NCBI RefSeq assembly: GCF_000970205.1
Contig: NZ_CP009512.1
Location: 3,162,001 to 3,226,000, forward strand
Reading direction: 5' to 3'
Origin: Methanosarcina mazei S-6
Lineage (GTDB): Archaea; Halobacteriota; Methanosarcinia; Methanosarcinales; Methanosarcinaceae
Length of the DNA: 64,000 nt
A program made the translations under genes and the position numbers. Shown piece by piece: positions 1-9,597 of this stretch. Numbering within the stretch: position 1 is the stretch's first letter; the number at the start of each line of letters is the position of its first letter. The notes beneath the pieces were generated by a model, which made no database searches, was not told the DNA's origin, and was given only the letters and a program-made list of their open reading frames with translations.

Positions 1-353
1 CGCAATCAAATAAAATACCAAAATTAAATATTGGTATGCCTAAAGAAGATTTTAGTGTAACAGCAAACTCAGTCTGAAAAACCTTGTAATTTAACTTTGA
101 ACTCAAAGGCAAATGAATCACATGCTGAGCTCATCTCAAAACCAATTTTATTCTCAAATAATGAAAGTTTCAGAATTATAGCTCATGATTCGAAAATCGA
201 TTGAGTATCATGAGTTCGAGATTTTGAGGAGCAATTTTGAGTTTTAGGATCAACTCGTTATTAAATCGAAACAAAAGGATTGGCAGTAATTTTTCTGTAA
301 AATTACAAGAAAAAATAACATAAACTTCTGATAGATATAGAAAAAAGTCTGGA
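1..353. other. AT-rich spacer, no gene seen
   Basis: This end of the window is AT-rich and has no convincing open frame on either strand. In several archaea an rpl18e-rpl13-rps9 operon follows the tRNA-Leu gene, but nothing of it is visible before the window edge. Confidence 0.6.
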
Positions 354-438
354 TGCGAGGGATGGGATTCGAACCCACGAATTCCTACGAAACTAGGCCC
401 TCAACCTAGCGCCTTTGACCTGGCTGGGCAACCCTCGC
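354..438 (-). tRNA. tRNA-Leu (anticodon GAG)
   Basis: This is a class II tRNA with a long variable arm. The 7-bp acceptor stem GCGAGGG/CCCTCGC is complete, and the T arm contains the GGTTCGAATCC core. The anticodon loop TTGAGGG gives anticodon GAG, which reads CUC/CUU leucine codons. The discriminator base is A. The genomic bases after it are TCC, so CCA is not encoded. The gene is about 85 nt long. It lies downstream of a second, nearly identical copy and of rpoD on the same strand. Confidence 0.95.
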
Positions 439-532
439 ATTTCGATTAAGCAAATGAATTGGCTTTAATGATTTTAAAAATTTTTTTATTAAAATACATT
501 GATTTTAAGTTAAACAGAATTAAGAAATCTGG

Positions 533-617
533 TGCGAGGGATGGGATTCGAACCCACGAACTCCTACAAGACTAGGCCCTCAACCTAGCGCCTTTGACCT
601 GGCTGGGCAACCCTCGC
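533..617 (-). tRNA. tRNA-Leu (anticodon GAG), second copy
   Basis: This near-identical duplicate of the tRNA-Leu at 354-438 has the same acceptor stem, D arm, GAG anticodon and T arm. The few differences lie in and beside the variable arm. It sits 94 bases upstream of the first copy on the same strand. The copies may be co-transcribed, because the AT-rich DNA between them shows no clear promoter. CCA is not encoded. Confidence 0.95.
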
Positions 618-682
618 ATCGTGTTTTCCTGTGAATTATGGCGCGCCTTGCGCCCTGCACTTCCTCACAATATCATGGATAA

Positions 683-690
683 TATATAAA
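683..690 (-). promoter_or_regulatory. TATA-like box for the tRNA-Leu pair
   Basis: On the minus strand this reads TTTATATA, about 66-73 bases upstream of the mature 5' end of the second tRNA-Leu. A start about 25 bases downstream of it would leave a short GC-rich tRNA leader. It is inferred from sequence and spacing only. Confidence 0.4.
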
Positions 691-858
691 CGTTTCGAGT
701 CATGAGTGGCGCTGACAATAATTGCCGAAAGATCCTGCAATAAAAGAAATGGTCTCGGAAGTAATCATGTAAAGAAAATCCTCTGTGCAGAGAGTTTTCC
801 GGAACCAGAAAATAGGCTCCGAAAAAATCGGTTTGAACTCTCTGGTTTAACCAGGGGT

Positions 859-1659
859 TCAGAGCTGGTCCAGAATTGCCAGAAGTTCCTCGGCTTTACC
901 TTTAATGACGTTTGCGGCATTAATGGTAAGGTCTTTAGCAGTATATGAACCATCGGACTCCATGGTAAAAACAAAAGCGTTTTCGTAGAAGTCCACTTTT
1001 ATAGCGTTAATGTCACATACCTGTTCACAGAGCCTGCAGAGGGAACATTTTATAAGGTCGTCCTCAGCAATCCTTGCTCCTGCTTCTTCAACCCGGATAA
1101 TGCCTTTAGGGCATTCTGCCGCACAGTGTCCGCAGGCATCGCAGTTCTCAATGGTTATAACAGGTACGTTCTTGTAGCCACAGGCAACGCCTGCCTGCCA
1201 TTTTACGCTGTCTCTGCCGTAGCCCATATGGGCAATAGCCTCGAGCACGAGCTTCTGTCCCTTTTTCAGCTCAACAATCGGGATATTAGGATCTGCCGGC
1301 TGGATCTTGGGATCAGAAGAGATAAGGTCACGCGAATAAACGGTACCAGGACCTTCTGCACTGAGGGTTAAGGAGACCTCGCAGGCAGGGCAGCCTTCTC
1401 CTCCGCAGACCTCACACTCAGCCTGAGGCATATACGTCTCTATATCCGTTACAAGCGGGATTAAGGAGAGACGGAGAGCCAGCTGTTCATCATAGAGCAC
1501 GGAGGTATTGTCGTAAAGGTTTACATACTCGATTGCAAGAGTGGGTACATCGGCGATCATGGCACGCCGTACGCCGTTAGCAAAAGCCATGCTTACCCGG
1601 GACAGCACAAACTTTGCAGATCTGTCCGATAACTCCAGAATGTCTACTTCCATCGTCAT
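859..1659 (-). CDS. rpoD: DNA-directed RNA polymerase subunit D (Rpo3) with two ferredoxin-type Fe-S motifs
   Basis: This subunit of the archaeal RNA polymerase assembly platform corresponds to bacterial alpha and eukaryotic Rpb3; it pairs with subunit L and nucleates enzyme assembly. At 266 residues it has the full family length. The N-terminal dimerisation region (about 1-45) contains SMAFANGVRRAM. A cysteine cluster lies at about 82-93. An inserted ferredoxin-like domain has two complete Cys-x2-Cys-x2-Cys-x3-Cys motifs, at C173/176/179/183 and C205/208/211/215. Both motifs are complete, so two [4Fe-4S] clusters are expected, as known for Methanosarcina. A second ATG at 1653 is an alternative start. 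It is the last protein gene of the alpha-type operon after rps13, rps4 and rps11. Confidence 0.97.
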   Translation of the reverse strand: MTMEVDILELSDRSAKFVLSRVSMAFANGVRRAMIADVPTLAIEYVNLYDNTSVLYDEQLALRLSLIPLVTDIETYMPQAECEVCGGEGCPACEVSLTLSAEGPGTVYSRDLISSDPKIQPADPNIPIVELKKGQKLVLEAIAHMGYGRDSVKWQAGVACGYKNVPVITIENCDACGHCAAECPKGIIRVEEAGARIAEDDLIKCSLCRLCEQVCDINAIKVDFYENAFVFTMESDGSYTAKDLTINAANVIKGKAEELLAILDQL

Positions 1660-1731
1660 ATACCTTAATTCCCCTGAATTTTGAACACATTAAAAAAAGA
1701 GAATTTTGAAGAATTCTCTGAACAATTTTTA

Positions 1732-2780
<1,049 letters not shown>

Positions 2781-2795
2781 TCACCAACCGAAAAA

Positions 2796-3571
<776 letters not shown>

Positions 3572-3654
3572 CGCCGAGGGGGAGATTCGAACTCCCGAGG
3601 GGCTAAGCCCCACAAGCTTTCCAGGCTTGCGCCCTACCACTAGACTACCTCGGC
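3572..3654 (-). tRNA. tRNA-Ser (anticodon GGA)
   Basis: This is a class II tRNA with acceptor stem GCCGAGG/CCTCGGC, discriminator G, and an extended variable arm. The anticodon loop CTGGAAA, flanked by CAAGC/GCTTG, gives anticodon GGA, reading UCC/UCU serine codons. The T arm carries GAGTTCGAATCTC. CCA is not encoded. It lies between cbf5 and rps13 on the same strand. Confidence 0.95.
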
Positions 3655-3695
3655 ACAGAGCGTATGGCACGACTTATACCATAACGGAATAGTGA

Positions 3696-3703
3696 TATAT
3701 AAA
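3696..3703 (-). promoter_or_regulatory. TATA-like box upstream of tRNA-Ser
   Basis: On the minus strand this reads TTTATATA, about 42-49 bases upstream of the tRNA 5' end. That is compatible with an archaeal TATA box and a short trimmed leader. The inference rests on sequence and spacing only. Confidence 0.5.
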
Positions 3704-3773
3704 TCTTATTCTAGGAAAGAATGAGAAAGAAAGAAGAGAGAACTTTAAAAGAGATATTGAGAAATTTGAAAGG

Positions 3774-4790
3774 TCAGAACTGTACCTTTTCTTCTTTTTT
3801 AGTCCAGCCTCTTGGATAAGTTCCTGCTTCCATAAGTACACGGATGGGAGAAGCTGCAATACCCGCAGAGGCTTTGAGGATCTCCTCAGTGGTCATTTTA
3901 GCCTTTGCAAGAGCAACAAGTTCCCCTTTTAAAGTAAATAGCCCTGTGAGTTCTCCTTCAGCCAGATTAGAGTCGAGACCTGTAATACCAGGGACTGCCA
4001 GGGAAGCTCCTGAACAGATAGCATCCACTGCACTGTCCCGCAGGATAATTTTGGGGAGGTGGGATACGGCGGATTCCATCGGCCTTATAACCCTTCTCAA
4101 TTCAGACTCGTCCCCGTCTTCCTTCCAGAAAACATAAGCATCCTTCAGTTCGTGGAGGGTAATAAGCGTCTTTTCCGTAAACGGACCTGCTTTGGTCCTG
4201 CGGAGCCCCTGCATATGTCCGCCGCAGCCCAGAGCGAGCCCTATATCGTGGCAGAGTTTCCGGATATAAGTCCCTGCTTCACACCCAACACGGAAGAGCA
4301 CAGACGTACCCTCGATCTCAAGCACTTCCAGATAGTAGATTGTCCTTACCCTTATAACGCGCTTAACAGCGGACTTGATAGGGGGCATCTGGTAAATAGG
4401 GCCAGTAAACTCCTCACATACCTGGCGGACCAGCTTCTGGGGCATAGCCCTGTGAAGCTTCAAATGGCAGATGTACTCTTTTCCCGAGAGGCGCAGGGCT
4501 GGCACGGCAAGGGTAGCTTTTCCGAGCAGTGTTGGCAGAAGACCTGTAACCTTAGGGTCAAGAGAGCCTGCGTGTCCTGCCGTGTGTACGCCAAGGATGG
4601 CTTTTACCCAGGCTGCAACTTCATGGCTTGTAGGTCCTCTGGGCTTGTCAATATTCACAACTCCCTTCTCAATATATTCATGGATGGGGCGCTTTTCCGG
4701 AGGACAGCCGTAGGCTGGATTTGTCCAGGCGCCGGACTTCCGGACAAGGGTTCTTTCAACTTCTGATGGCAGTTTGCCGGCGGATGACAT
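3774..4790 (-). CDS. truB: tRNA/rRNA pseudouridine synthase, Cbf5/TruB family
   Basis: This is the catalytic subunit of archaeal H/ACA ribonucleoproteins, which convert uridine to pseudouridine in rRNA under guide-RNA control and can also modify tRNA U55. At 338 residues it has the archaeal Cbf5 length. The catalytic loop HAGSLDPKVTGLLP has its Asp at about residue 78. A KPRGPTSHEV segment precedes it, and a C-terminal PUA-like domain (about 255-330) contains EGELTGLFTLKGELVALAKA. It sits in the conserved cmk-cbf5-rps13 neighbourhood. The N-terminal 40 residues, with NPAYGCPPEKRPI, are typical of archaeal members. Confidence 0.95.
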   Translation of the reverse strand: MSSAGKLPSEVERTLVRKSGAWTNPAYGCPPEKRPIHEYIEKGVVNIDKPRGPTSHEVAAWVKAILGVHTAGHAGSLDPKVTGLLPTLLGKATLAVPALRLSGKEYICHLKLHRAMPQKLVRQVCEEFTGPIYQMPPIKSAVKRVIRVRTIYYLEVLEIEGTSVLFRVGCEAGTYIRKLCHDIGLALGCGGHMQGLRRTKAGPFTEKTLITLHELKDAYVFWKEDGDESELRRVIRPMESAVSHLPKIILRDSAVDAICSGASLAVPGITGLDSNLAEGELTGLFTLKGELVALAKAKMTTEEILKASAGIAASPIRVLMEAGTYPRGWTKKEEKVQF

Positions 4791-4968
4791 GGTAATTTTA
4801 AACTCCTGGGTATGGTATATTCAATTAGCGATCTGTGACCAGTATGTGTTTATAAGGCTTCAGAATAACGGATGTCCCCCTGTTCACACAAGATAATATC
4901 CGTGTTCGGAAGATAAAAACCCGCGCTGATGTAAAACCTGTTTAAACTCCCTCTGGGGCCGGTGAAAG

Positions 4969-5511
4969 TCACTCAGGCCCGACAAGAGCGTCAATAGCGA
5001 CCCTCAGGATATCAAGAGTCTGGTACTGGTTCCATTTTTCAGAATCAATGACAATATCATAAATAGACAGGTCAGTAATATCAATCCCATAATAATTCTT
5101 ATACCGGAGGGTTTCGGACCGTTCCCTTTCAACCGTTTTTTTCAGTTCTTCATCAAATGAGATCGTTTTCTCGCGCCTCTGGATACGCTTTACCCTGGTC
5201 AACAGGGGGGCTTTTATCCAGATTTTAATCACATCAGATCTTCCCTGAGCCATATGGCCTGCAAGCCGACTTTCAAGAATAATATTCTCCCGGCTGTGAA
5301 TAATAGCTTTCTGGTTTTTGTCAATATCAAGGTCAATGGAAGGGTCTCTCTCAGCCAGGGCTCCGAACTCAGCCAGGCTCATCCCTCTTTCTCTAGCCAT
5401 TCTTCGGAAAATTTCCCCCGAAGAAATCAGCTCGAGGTCATAACACTCAGCAAGGAGCTTTGAGAGAGTGGAAGTGCCGCTTCCTGGAAGCCCGCTCACT
5501 GTGATCTGCAT
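4969..5511 (-). CDS. cmk: cytidylate kinase, archaeal type
   Basis: The enzyme phosphorylates CMP and dCMP to the diphosphates with ATP, for pyrimidine nucleotide recycling. At 180 residues it has the short archaeal form. The P-loop GLPGSGTST is at residues 7-15, and an arginine-rich lid region lies around 125-140 (RVKRIQRREKT). The start ATG overlaps the stop of the upstream EMC3-like gene by one base, so the two are coupled. Genes in other euryarchaeal versions of this cluster between cmk and cbf5 (for example L14e) are absent here; the 178-base gap to cbf5 is too short. Confidence 0.93.
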   Translation of the reverse strand: MQITVSGLPGSGTSTLSKLLAECYDLELISSGEIFRRMARERGMSLAEFGALAERDPSIDLDIDKNQKAIIHSRENIILESRLAGHMAQGRSDVIKIWIKAPLLTRVKRIQRREKTISFDEELKKTVERERSETLRYKNYYGIDITDLSIYDIVIDSEKWNQYQTLDILRVAIDALVGPE

Positions 5512-6239
5512 CAGACCCCACCGATATTAAGGGCTTTCCTGACAAGCTGGCTGACTCCAAGAGAGGAGATGAAGTACCAGTAGATCCAGTGCTGGAAAGG
5601 ACCAATAGCTGAAGTGGTTAGAAGCTGCTCACCCCAGAAAGGAAAGACCATGGTAGCCGCTTCGTGCCCGCTGATGAAATAATAAGCCCACATGAAGAGA
5701 GGCAGGGAGATAATACTTATATAAGCCATGGGCTTGAACTGCTGCTTGGACATCTTCATCTGGTCTTCCATCATCTCTTTACGCTGGTCTTCAAGTTTTT
5801 TCAGCATATATGTATTCTGAGAAAGCTGTGCCTCCCGGAACTCTTTCTGGAAAACCTTCATGCGCTCCTGAGTATTCCTCATCAGGTCCCAGTCCATGGT
5901 ATATTTCTGGATAAGGGATGCATAAATGGCAGTGATGGCAGCCATGACTAAAAGGATCAGATGGAAGTTCTGCTCCCCGACCAGCATGAGAACGGGGTCC
6001 ATAAAGATCCCTACTGCTTCTCCTACAGCCTGCCTGAATTCCTGCCCAAGGAGCATTATCCCGAACATAAGGGAAAAACCGAAAGCCAGAAGGAAACGGT
6101 CAATTTGCTTTTTTAATGTCTCTGTAACCAAGTTGTCCTCACCATTAAGGTTCGATAGATTTAATTTAAATTGTTTCAAGCGGGAGAGTATTACCGGATG
6201 AGCTTGAACGAATAAATCCCGAAAATGATTTGATAACAA
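5511..6239 (-). CDS. DUF106/EMC3-like membrane protein, YidC/Oxa1-related
   Basis: This 242-residue integral membrane protein belongs to the archaeal DUF106 family, related to EMC3, TMCO1 and YidC/Oxa1 insertases. The visible layout matches. A first membrane segment (about 52-70, FLLAFGFSLMFGIMLLG) is followed by a second (about 90-115). Next is a charged, coiled-coil-like cytoplasmic stretch rich in Met, Gln, Lys and Glu (about 120-165). Two more hydrophobic segments follow near 170-190 and 205-230. It presumably helps insert membrane proteins alongside SecY, encoded in the same supercluster. The family assignment is firm; the insertase role is inference from the family. Confidence 0.88.
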   Translation of the reverse strand: MLSNHFRDLFVQAHPVILSRLKQFKLNLSNLNGEDNLVTETLKKQIDRFLLAFGFSLMFGIMLLGQEFRQAVGEAVGIFMDPVLMLVGEQNFHLILLVMAAITAIYASLIQKYTMDWDLMRNTQERMKVFQKEFREAQLSQNTYMLKKLEDQRKEMMEDQMKMSKQQFKPMAYISIISLPLFMWAYYFISGHEAATMVFPFWGEQLLTTSAIGPFQHWIYWYFISSLGVSQLVRKALNIGGV

Positions 6240-6676
6240 TAAGCCCGAAGTGATTAAATTAGCCGTAAACCAGCCATAATCCGGCGCATAAATTGCTCAA
6301 TGAGTCAGCTCATGATGAATGAGCTATTTAAGACATCATACAGGGTTTTCTGTTAATAAGTTTCGATGTATATATAAGTTATACTATTCGGAAATATTAT
6401 ATCAGGTTCATGCTGCAAATGCCTTTTATTCCTGTTTCTTATGCGAACATTGTTTCTGACATTATCTGAGAAATTGTATTCCTTTTCCGGTTTCCAAAAA
6501 ATTCCTGAATAATTTTTTAAAAATTAAGACCAAAACATAGCTTTAAATAAGTTATCATAATTTATCATAAAAAGAATCGAGATACAGGACATGGAGCCTG
6601 ACCTGGGAGAACCATAGCAGATTTATAGAAATGATCCGCTAGAAAGCGCTTTCAGGTATCAAAAAGGAGTTTAGAA
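6240..6676. promoter_or_regulatory. divergent intergenic region between the EMC3-like gene and gamma carbonic anhydrase
   Basis: This AT-rich spacer has genes diverging from both ends, so it must hold at least two promoters. TATA-like candidates include TATATATAA-type DNA near 6368-6376 and TTTAAATA near 6542-6549. The carbonic anhydrase ATG at 6677 has GGAG about 7 bases upstream. No open frame or structured RNA was recognised. Confidence 0.5.
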
Positions 6677-7222
6677 ATGCACCTTCCAAACCCCCATAAA
6701 CAGCACCCGAAAGTCAGTAAAAGGGCATGGATATCAGAAACTGCAGTAATAATCGGAAATGTGAGTATTGCAGATGATGTGTTCGTAGGCCCAAACGCGG
6801 TTCTCAGGGCAGATGAGCCCGGGTCATCCATAACAGTTCAGAGCGGCAGCAATGTACAGGACAATGTTGTTGTCCATTCCCTCTCACACTCAGAAGTCCA
6901 CATAGGCAAAAATACATCTCTTGCCCACGGGTGCATTGTACACGGGCCCTGCAGGATAGAAGAAAACTGCTTTATAGGGTTTGGAGCAGTGGTGTTTGAC
7001 TGCAATATAGGGAAAGATACTCTTGTCCTCCACAGGTCCGTAGTCCGCGGAGTAAATATTTCTTCGGGCAAAGTGGTACCTGACGGGAGTGTGGTTACAG
7101 GCCAGGGATGCGCTGACACCCTTGAAGGAACCACAAAAGACCTTAATGAGTTTAAAAGGTCCGTAGTCAGGGCAAATGTTGACCTCGTAGAGGGATATAT
7201 CAGGCTTGTAGAGGAAAGCTGA
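6677..7222 (+). CDS. gamma-class carbonic anhydrase (CamH-like), left-handed beta-helix protein
   Basis: The family reversibly hydrates CO2 to bicarbonate in trimers with metal bound between subunits. At 181 residues the protein shows hexapeptide repeats across about 15-130 (for example VSIADDVFVGPNAVL). The three metal-ligand histidines appear as H67, H84 and H89 (VVHS, LAHGCIVHG). Supporting residues R44, D46 and Q61 match those conserved in the prototype Cam enzyme. There is no signal peptide and no acidic loop, so it resembles the cytoplasmic CamH form rather than secreted Cam. It is the only plus-strand gene inside the ribosomal supercluster. Activity is inferred; some family members are inactive or are binding proteins. 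Confidence 0.88.
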   Translation: MHLPNPHKQHPKVSKRAWISETAVIIGNVSIADDVFVGPNAVLRADEPGSSITVQSGSNVQDNVVVHSLSHSEVHIGKNTSLAHGCIVHGPCRIEENCFIGFGAVVFDCNIGKDTLVLHRSVVRGVNISSGKVVPDGSVVTGQGCADTLEGTTKDLNEFKRSVVRANVDLVEGYIRLVEES

Positions 7223-7319
7223 AAACAAAGGGATGCAAACTCTCCGAAACTGTCAAAAACAGAATAATATCATGAACCGAATGGAAATTTCCGGAGACAT
7301 TCAGGAATCCATGATGAAA

Positions 7320-7402
7320 GAAAAAGAGTAAGAAGGAAAAGAGTAAGAAGGAAAAGAGTAAGAAGGAAAAGAGTAAGAAAAAAAGAGTAAGAAGAAAAAA
7401 GT
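7320..7402. repeat. 15-bp A/G-rich tandem repeat
   Basis: About five consecutive units of GGAAAAGAGTAAGAA and close variants lie just after the carbonic anhydrase gene, between two convergent genes. One strand is purely purine apart from the T. It can be read as lysine/serine-rich on one strand and phenylalanine/leucine-rich on the other, but no gene start supports translation. It is probably a slippage-prone simple repeat. Confidence 0.85.
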
Positions 7403-7429
7403 AATTAGATAAGAAGCTCATGACCGGAG

Positions 7430-7708
7430 TTAAAGATATTTTCCCTCCAGTTTTTCCAGAACCTTTTTTCCATTATCCGTAAGCATGTATTTTTTCCAGG
7501 TCGTTTTTTCAGGGGTCAGGCATTCGATTAAACCTTTATCTTCAAGCTCTTTCAAAGCGCGGCTAATATTCTGCGTGGACCTGTTTGTTTCATGGGCGAT
7601 ATCCGAAGCCCTTACTGCAGTATGCCTTTTCATGGATTCCATCAGTATCAGGCGGCGGTCAACGCTGATGACCCACTTTATCAATTCGTCTGTCAATTTT
7701 TCAGTCAT
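7430..7708 (-). CDS. winged-helix transcriptional regulator, MarR/ArsR-like
   Basis: This 92-residue protein is a single DNA-binding winged-helix domain. A helix-turn-helix is visible at about 34-57 (ASDIAHETNRSTQNISRALK), followed by EDKGLIECL and a basic wing, and the C-terminal helix is LTDNGKKVLEKLEG. It has no ligand or metal-binding extension, so it is a minimal regulator. Neighbours are the convergent carbonic anhydrase gene and purE upstream. It may regulate itself or one of these, but no operator was recognised. The ribosome binding site is weak. Confidence 0.85.
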   Translation of the reverse strand: MTEKLTDELIKWVISVDRRLILMESMKRHTAVRASDIAHETNRSTQNISRALKELEDKGLIECLTPEKTTWKKYMLTDNGKKVLEKLEGKYL

Positions 7709-8090
7709 ATTAATTCAGATTCTCCAGCAAAAGCTTCCTAGTGAAATAAGCAGTCACATAATATTTAAAATTTAATCACTGTGTCGTGCAAAGAATCAAC
7801 TGTGAAAGACTGTTCAGGCATTTAATGAGGTTCTAAAGAACGGTATTCAACAATGAATTGATTATTGGAAGTAATGAGTAGTCAAAATAGTATGGGATCT
7901 AAAATTAAATAACTGTTGCTGAAAAATAACGAGCTGAAAGAAAAAAGGCTGGAGAATAGAGCTGCAGAATTCTTCAAAGGAAAACTGAACAGCTTTATCT
8001 TTCTAACCTCGAGTCAGCCCCTGTTACAGAAAAACAGCTTGCTTCCCGATCTTTCCTGTTACCTATCAATTCAGCCTCTGTAATAGATTA
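7709..8090. other. spacer downstream of purE
   Basis: No open frame is convincing. The part nearest purE (about 8030-8090) contains scattered partial matches to the CAGCTTGCT core of the adjacent tandem repeat, suggesting decayed older copies. The AT-rich part next to the regulator gene would hold its promoter. Confidence 0.5.
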
Positions 8091-8181
8091 TCAGCTTGCT
8101 GCCCTGAAGAGAGGATCAGCTTGCTGTCCTGAAGAGAGGATCAGCTTGCTGTCCTGAAGAGAGGATTAGCTTGCTGCCCTG
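8091..8181. repeat. 25-bp tandem repeat overlapping the 3' end of purE
   Basis: Three full units, beginning TCAGCTTGCTG(C/T)CCTGAAGA, occupy 8091-8115, 8116-8140 and 8141-8165. A partial fourth (8166-8181) contains the last codons and TAA stop of purE. The unit length is not a multiple of three, so copies downstream of the stop are not coding extensions. The array looks like repeated duplication of the gene's own end. Confidence 0.9.
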
Positions 8182-8675
8182 CCTGCAGTGACAAGCTCGT
8201 CCATCAAGCTTTCTGCGTCCTTCTCAATCATCTCGACAAGCTCTTTTCGATAATTCGAAAGCTTTTCCGCAAGCTCCCCGTTTTCCACTGCCAGCAGCTG
8301 AACGGCAAGAATTGCAGCATTATCCCCTCTTCCGATTCCCACACAGGCAACCGGAATTCCCGTAGGCATCTGGGCAATAGACAGGAGGGCGTCAATCCCA
8401 TCAAGTGCTGAGTTTACAGGGACTCCGATTACAGGTTTTATAGTGCTTGAAGCCACAACTCCTGGAAGATGGGCTGAGAGCCCGGCAATAGCAATAAATG
8501 CCTTTACGTCGGTTTTATGCGCAGTTTCAATTATTTCAGCAAGCCTCGCAGGGGTCCTGTGTGCGGATGCAACAGTGATGGTATATTCAATACCAAACCT
8601 GTCAAAGACTTCGGTTGCCTTTCTTGCTACTTCTTTATCGGATTTGCTGCCAAGGATTATTACAACATCAGTCAT
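8166..8675 (-). CDS. purE: PurE, N5-CAIR mutase / AIR carboxylase catalytic subunit
   Basis: The enzyme acts in de novo purine synthesis, forming 4-carboxy-5-aminoimidazole ribonucleotide, either by rearranging N5-CAIR (class I) or by carboxylating AIR directly (class II). At 169 residues it is a single PurE domain. The phosphate and substrate loops GSKSDKEV (about 9-16) and [10 protein letters not shown] (about 38-47) are clear, as is the [15 protein letters not shown] segment (about 62-76). No PurK lies next to it, so the class is undecided. The ATG is preceded by GGAG. The coding end overlaps a tandem repeat. Confidence 0.93.
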   Translation of the reverse strand: MTDVVIILGSKSDKEVARKATEVFDRFGIEYTITVASAHRTPARLAEIIETAHKTDVKAFIAIAGLSAHLPGVVASSTIKPVIGVPVNSALDGIDALLSIAQMPTGIPVACVGIGRGDNAAILAVQLLAVENGELAEKLSNYRKELVEMIEKDAESLMDELVTAGRAAS

Positions 8676-8857
8676 GTATACTCCGTAATCATGTGTATGA
8701 GAATATATGGTAATATATGAGAAATTATTTAAGCTTTTACCTTAAGAGAATTCAATCAAGGAGTAAAAAACCAAAAACAAAAACAGAAACAAAAACAAAA
8801 AGGAAAGCAAGAATAAACAAACAGAAAAACAAAAACAAAAATAAGAGGAAAAGAAAT

Positions 8858-9505
8858 TCAGGCAAATTTTGCCAGAACTGCTTTTATATCCTCAAAGACC
8901 ACATTTATGTCCTTTGTGCCGTCAAGTGTGACAAGAATGCCCTTTTCTTCATAATAATTGATAAGAGGCTGGGTCTGCTTCTTGTAAACGTCCAGACGGT
9001 TCTGGACAGCCTCTGCTTTGTCGTCGTCCCTCTGGTAGACTTCGCCGCCGCAGATATCGCAGATATTGTCCTTCTTTGGTGGGTTGGCAATTGTGTGGTA
9101 GCTTGCCCCACATTTGCACATAAGGCGCCCGCTTATCCTTTCCACAAGCACTTCATCAGGAACCTCAAGGTTGAGGACGACATCGATGGGCTTGTCAATT
9201 TCATCAAGGATTGTTTCCAGGGCGTCAGCCTGAGGGACAGTTCTCGGGTATCCGTCAAGAATGAAGCCTTTTTTGCAGTCTTCCTCATTAAGGCGGTTTT
9301 TGATAATGCCTATAAGTACGTTATCAGGGACAAGTTCTCCTTTGTCCATGTATGCCTTGGCTGCAAGTCCCAGTTCCGTTCCTTCTCTAACATTTGCCCG
9401 CAGGATATCTCCTGTGGAAATCTGCGGAATTCCGTAGAAGTCAACCAGTTTTTTGGCCTGGGTACCTTTGCCGGCACCCGGGGGCCCGAAGAGTATTATA
9501 TTCAT
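8858..9505 (-). CDS. adk: adenylate kinase with zinc-binding lid (bacterial-type Adk)
   Basis: Adenylate kinase interconverts ATP plus AMP and two ADP. This 215-residue protein is the long form. The P-loop GPPGAGKGT is at 7-15, the AMP-binding segment is TGDILRA (31-37), and DGYPRT lies at 84-89. The lid (about 123-160) carries four cysteines at C130, C132, C149 and C152, as in zinc-stabilised bacterial-type lids. Archaea often use a short, unrelated AMP kinase at this position next to secY, so the bacterial-like form is notable but known in Methanosarcina. The start has GGGG upstream. Confidence 0.95.
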   Translation of the reverse strand: MNIILFGPPGAGKGTQAKKLVDFYGIPQISTGDILRANVREGTELGLAAKAYMDKGELVPDNVLIGIIKNRLNEEDCKKGFILDGYPRTVPQADALETILDEIDKPIDVVLNLEVPDEVLVERISGRLMCKCGASYHTIANPPKKDNICDICGGEVYQRDDDKAEAVQNRLDVYKKQTQPLINYYEEKGILVTLDGTKDINVVFEDIKAVLAKFA

Positions 9506-9597
9506 CGAAGATCCCCTTTTTGCATCCTTTTATTTGATTGTTTTCCCTTAATCATCTATCTTTTTCAGTTAGCCCTGCAATAAAAAGTTATAAAGTT

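Noticed and set aside
8091-8181. Possible CRISPR-like array
   Set aside because: The units are directly adjacent with no spacers, so it is a tandem repeat. The arrays at 7320-7402 and 32909-33015 also lack spacers. No cas genes are in the window.
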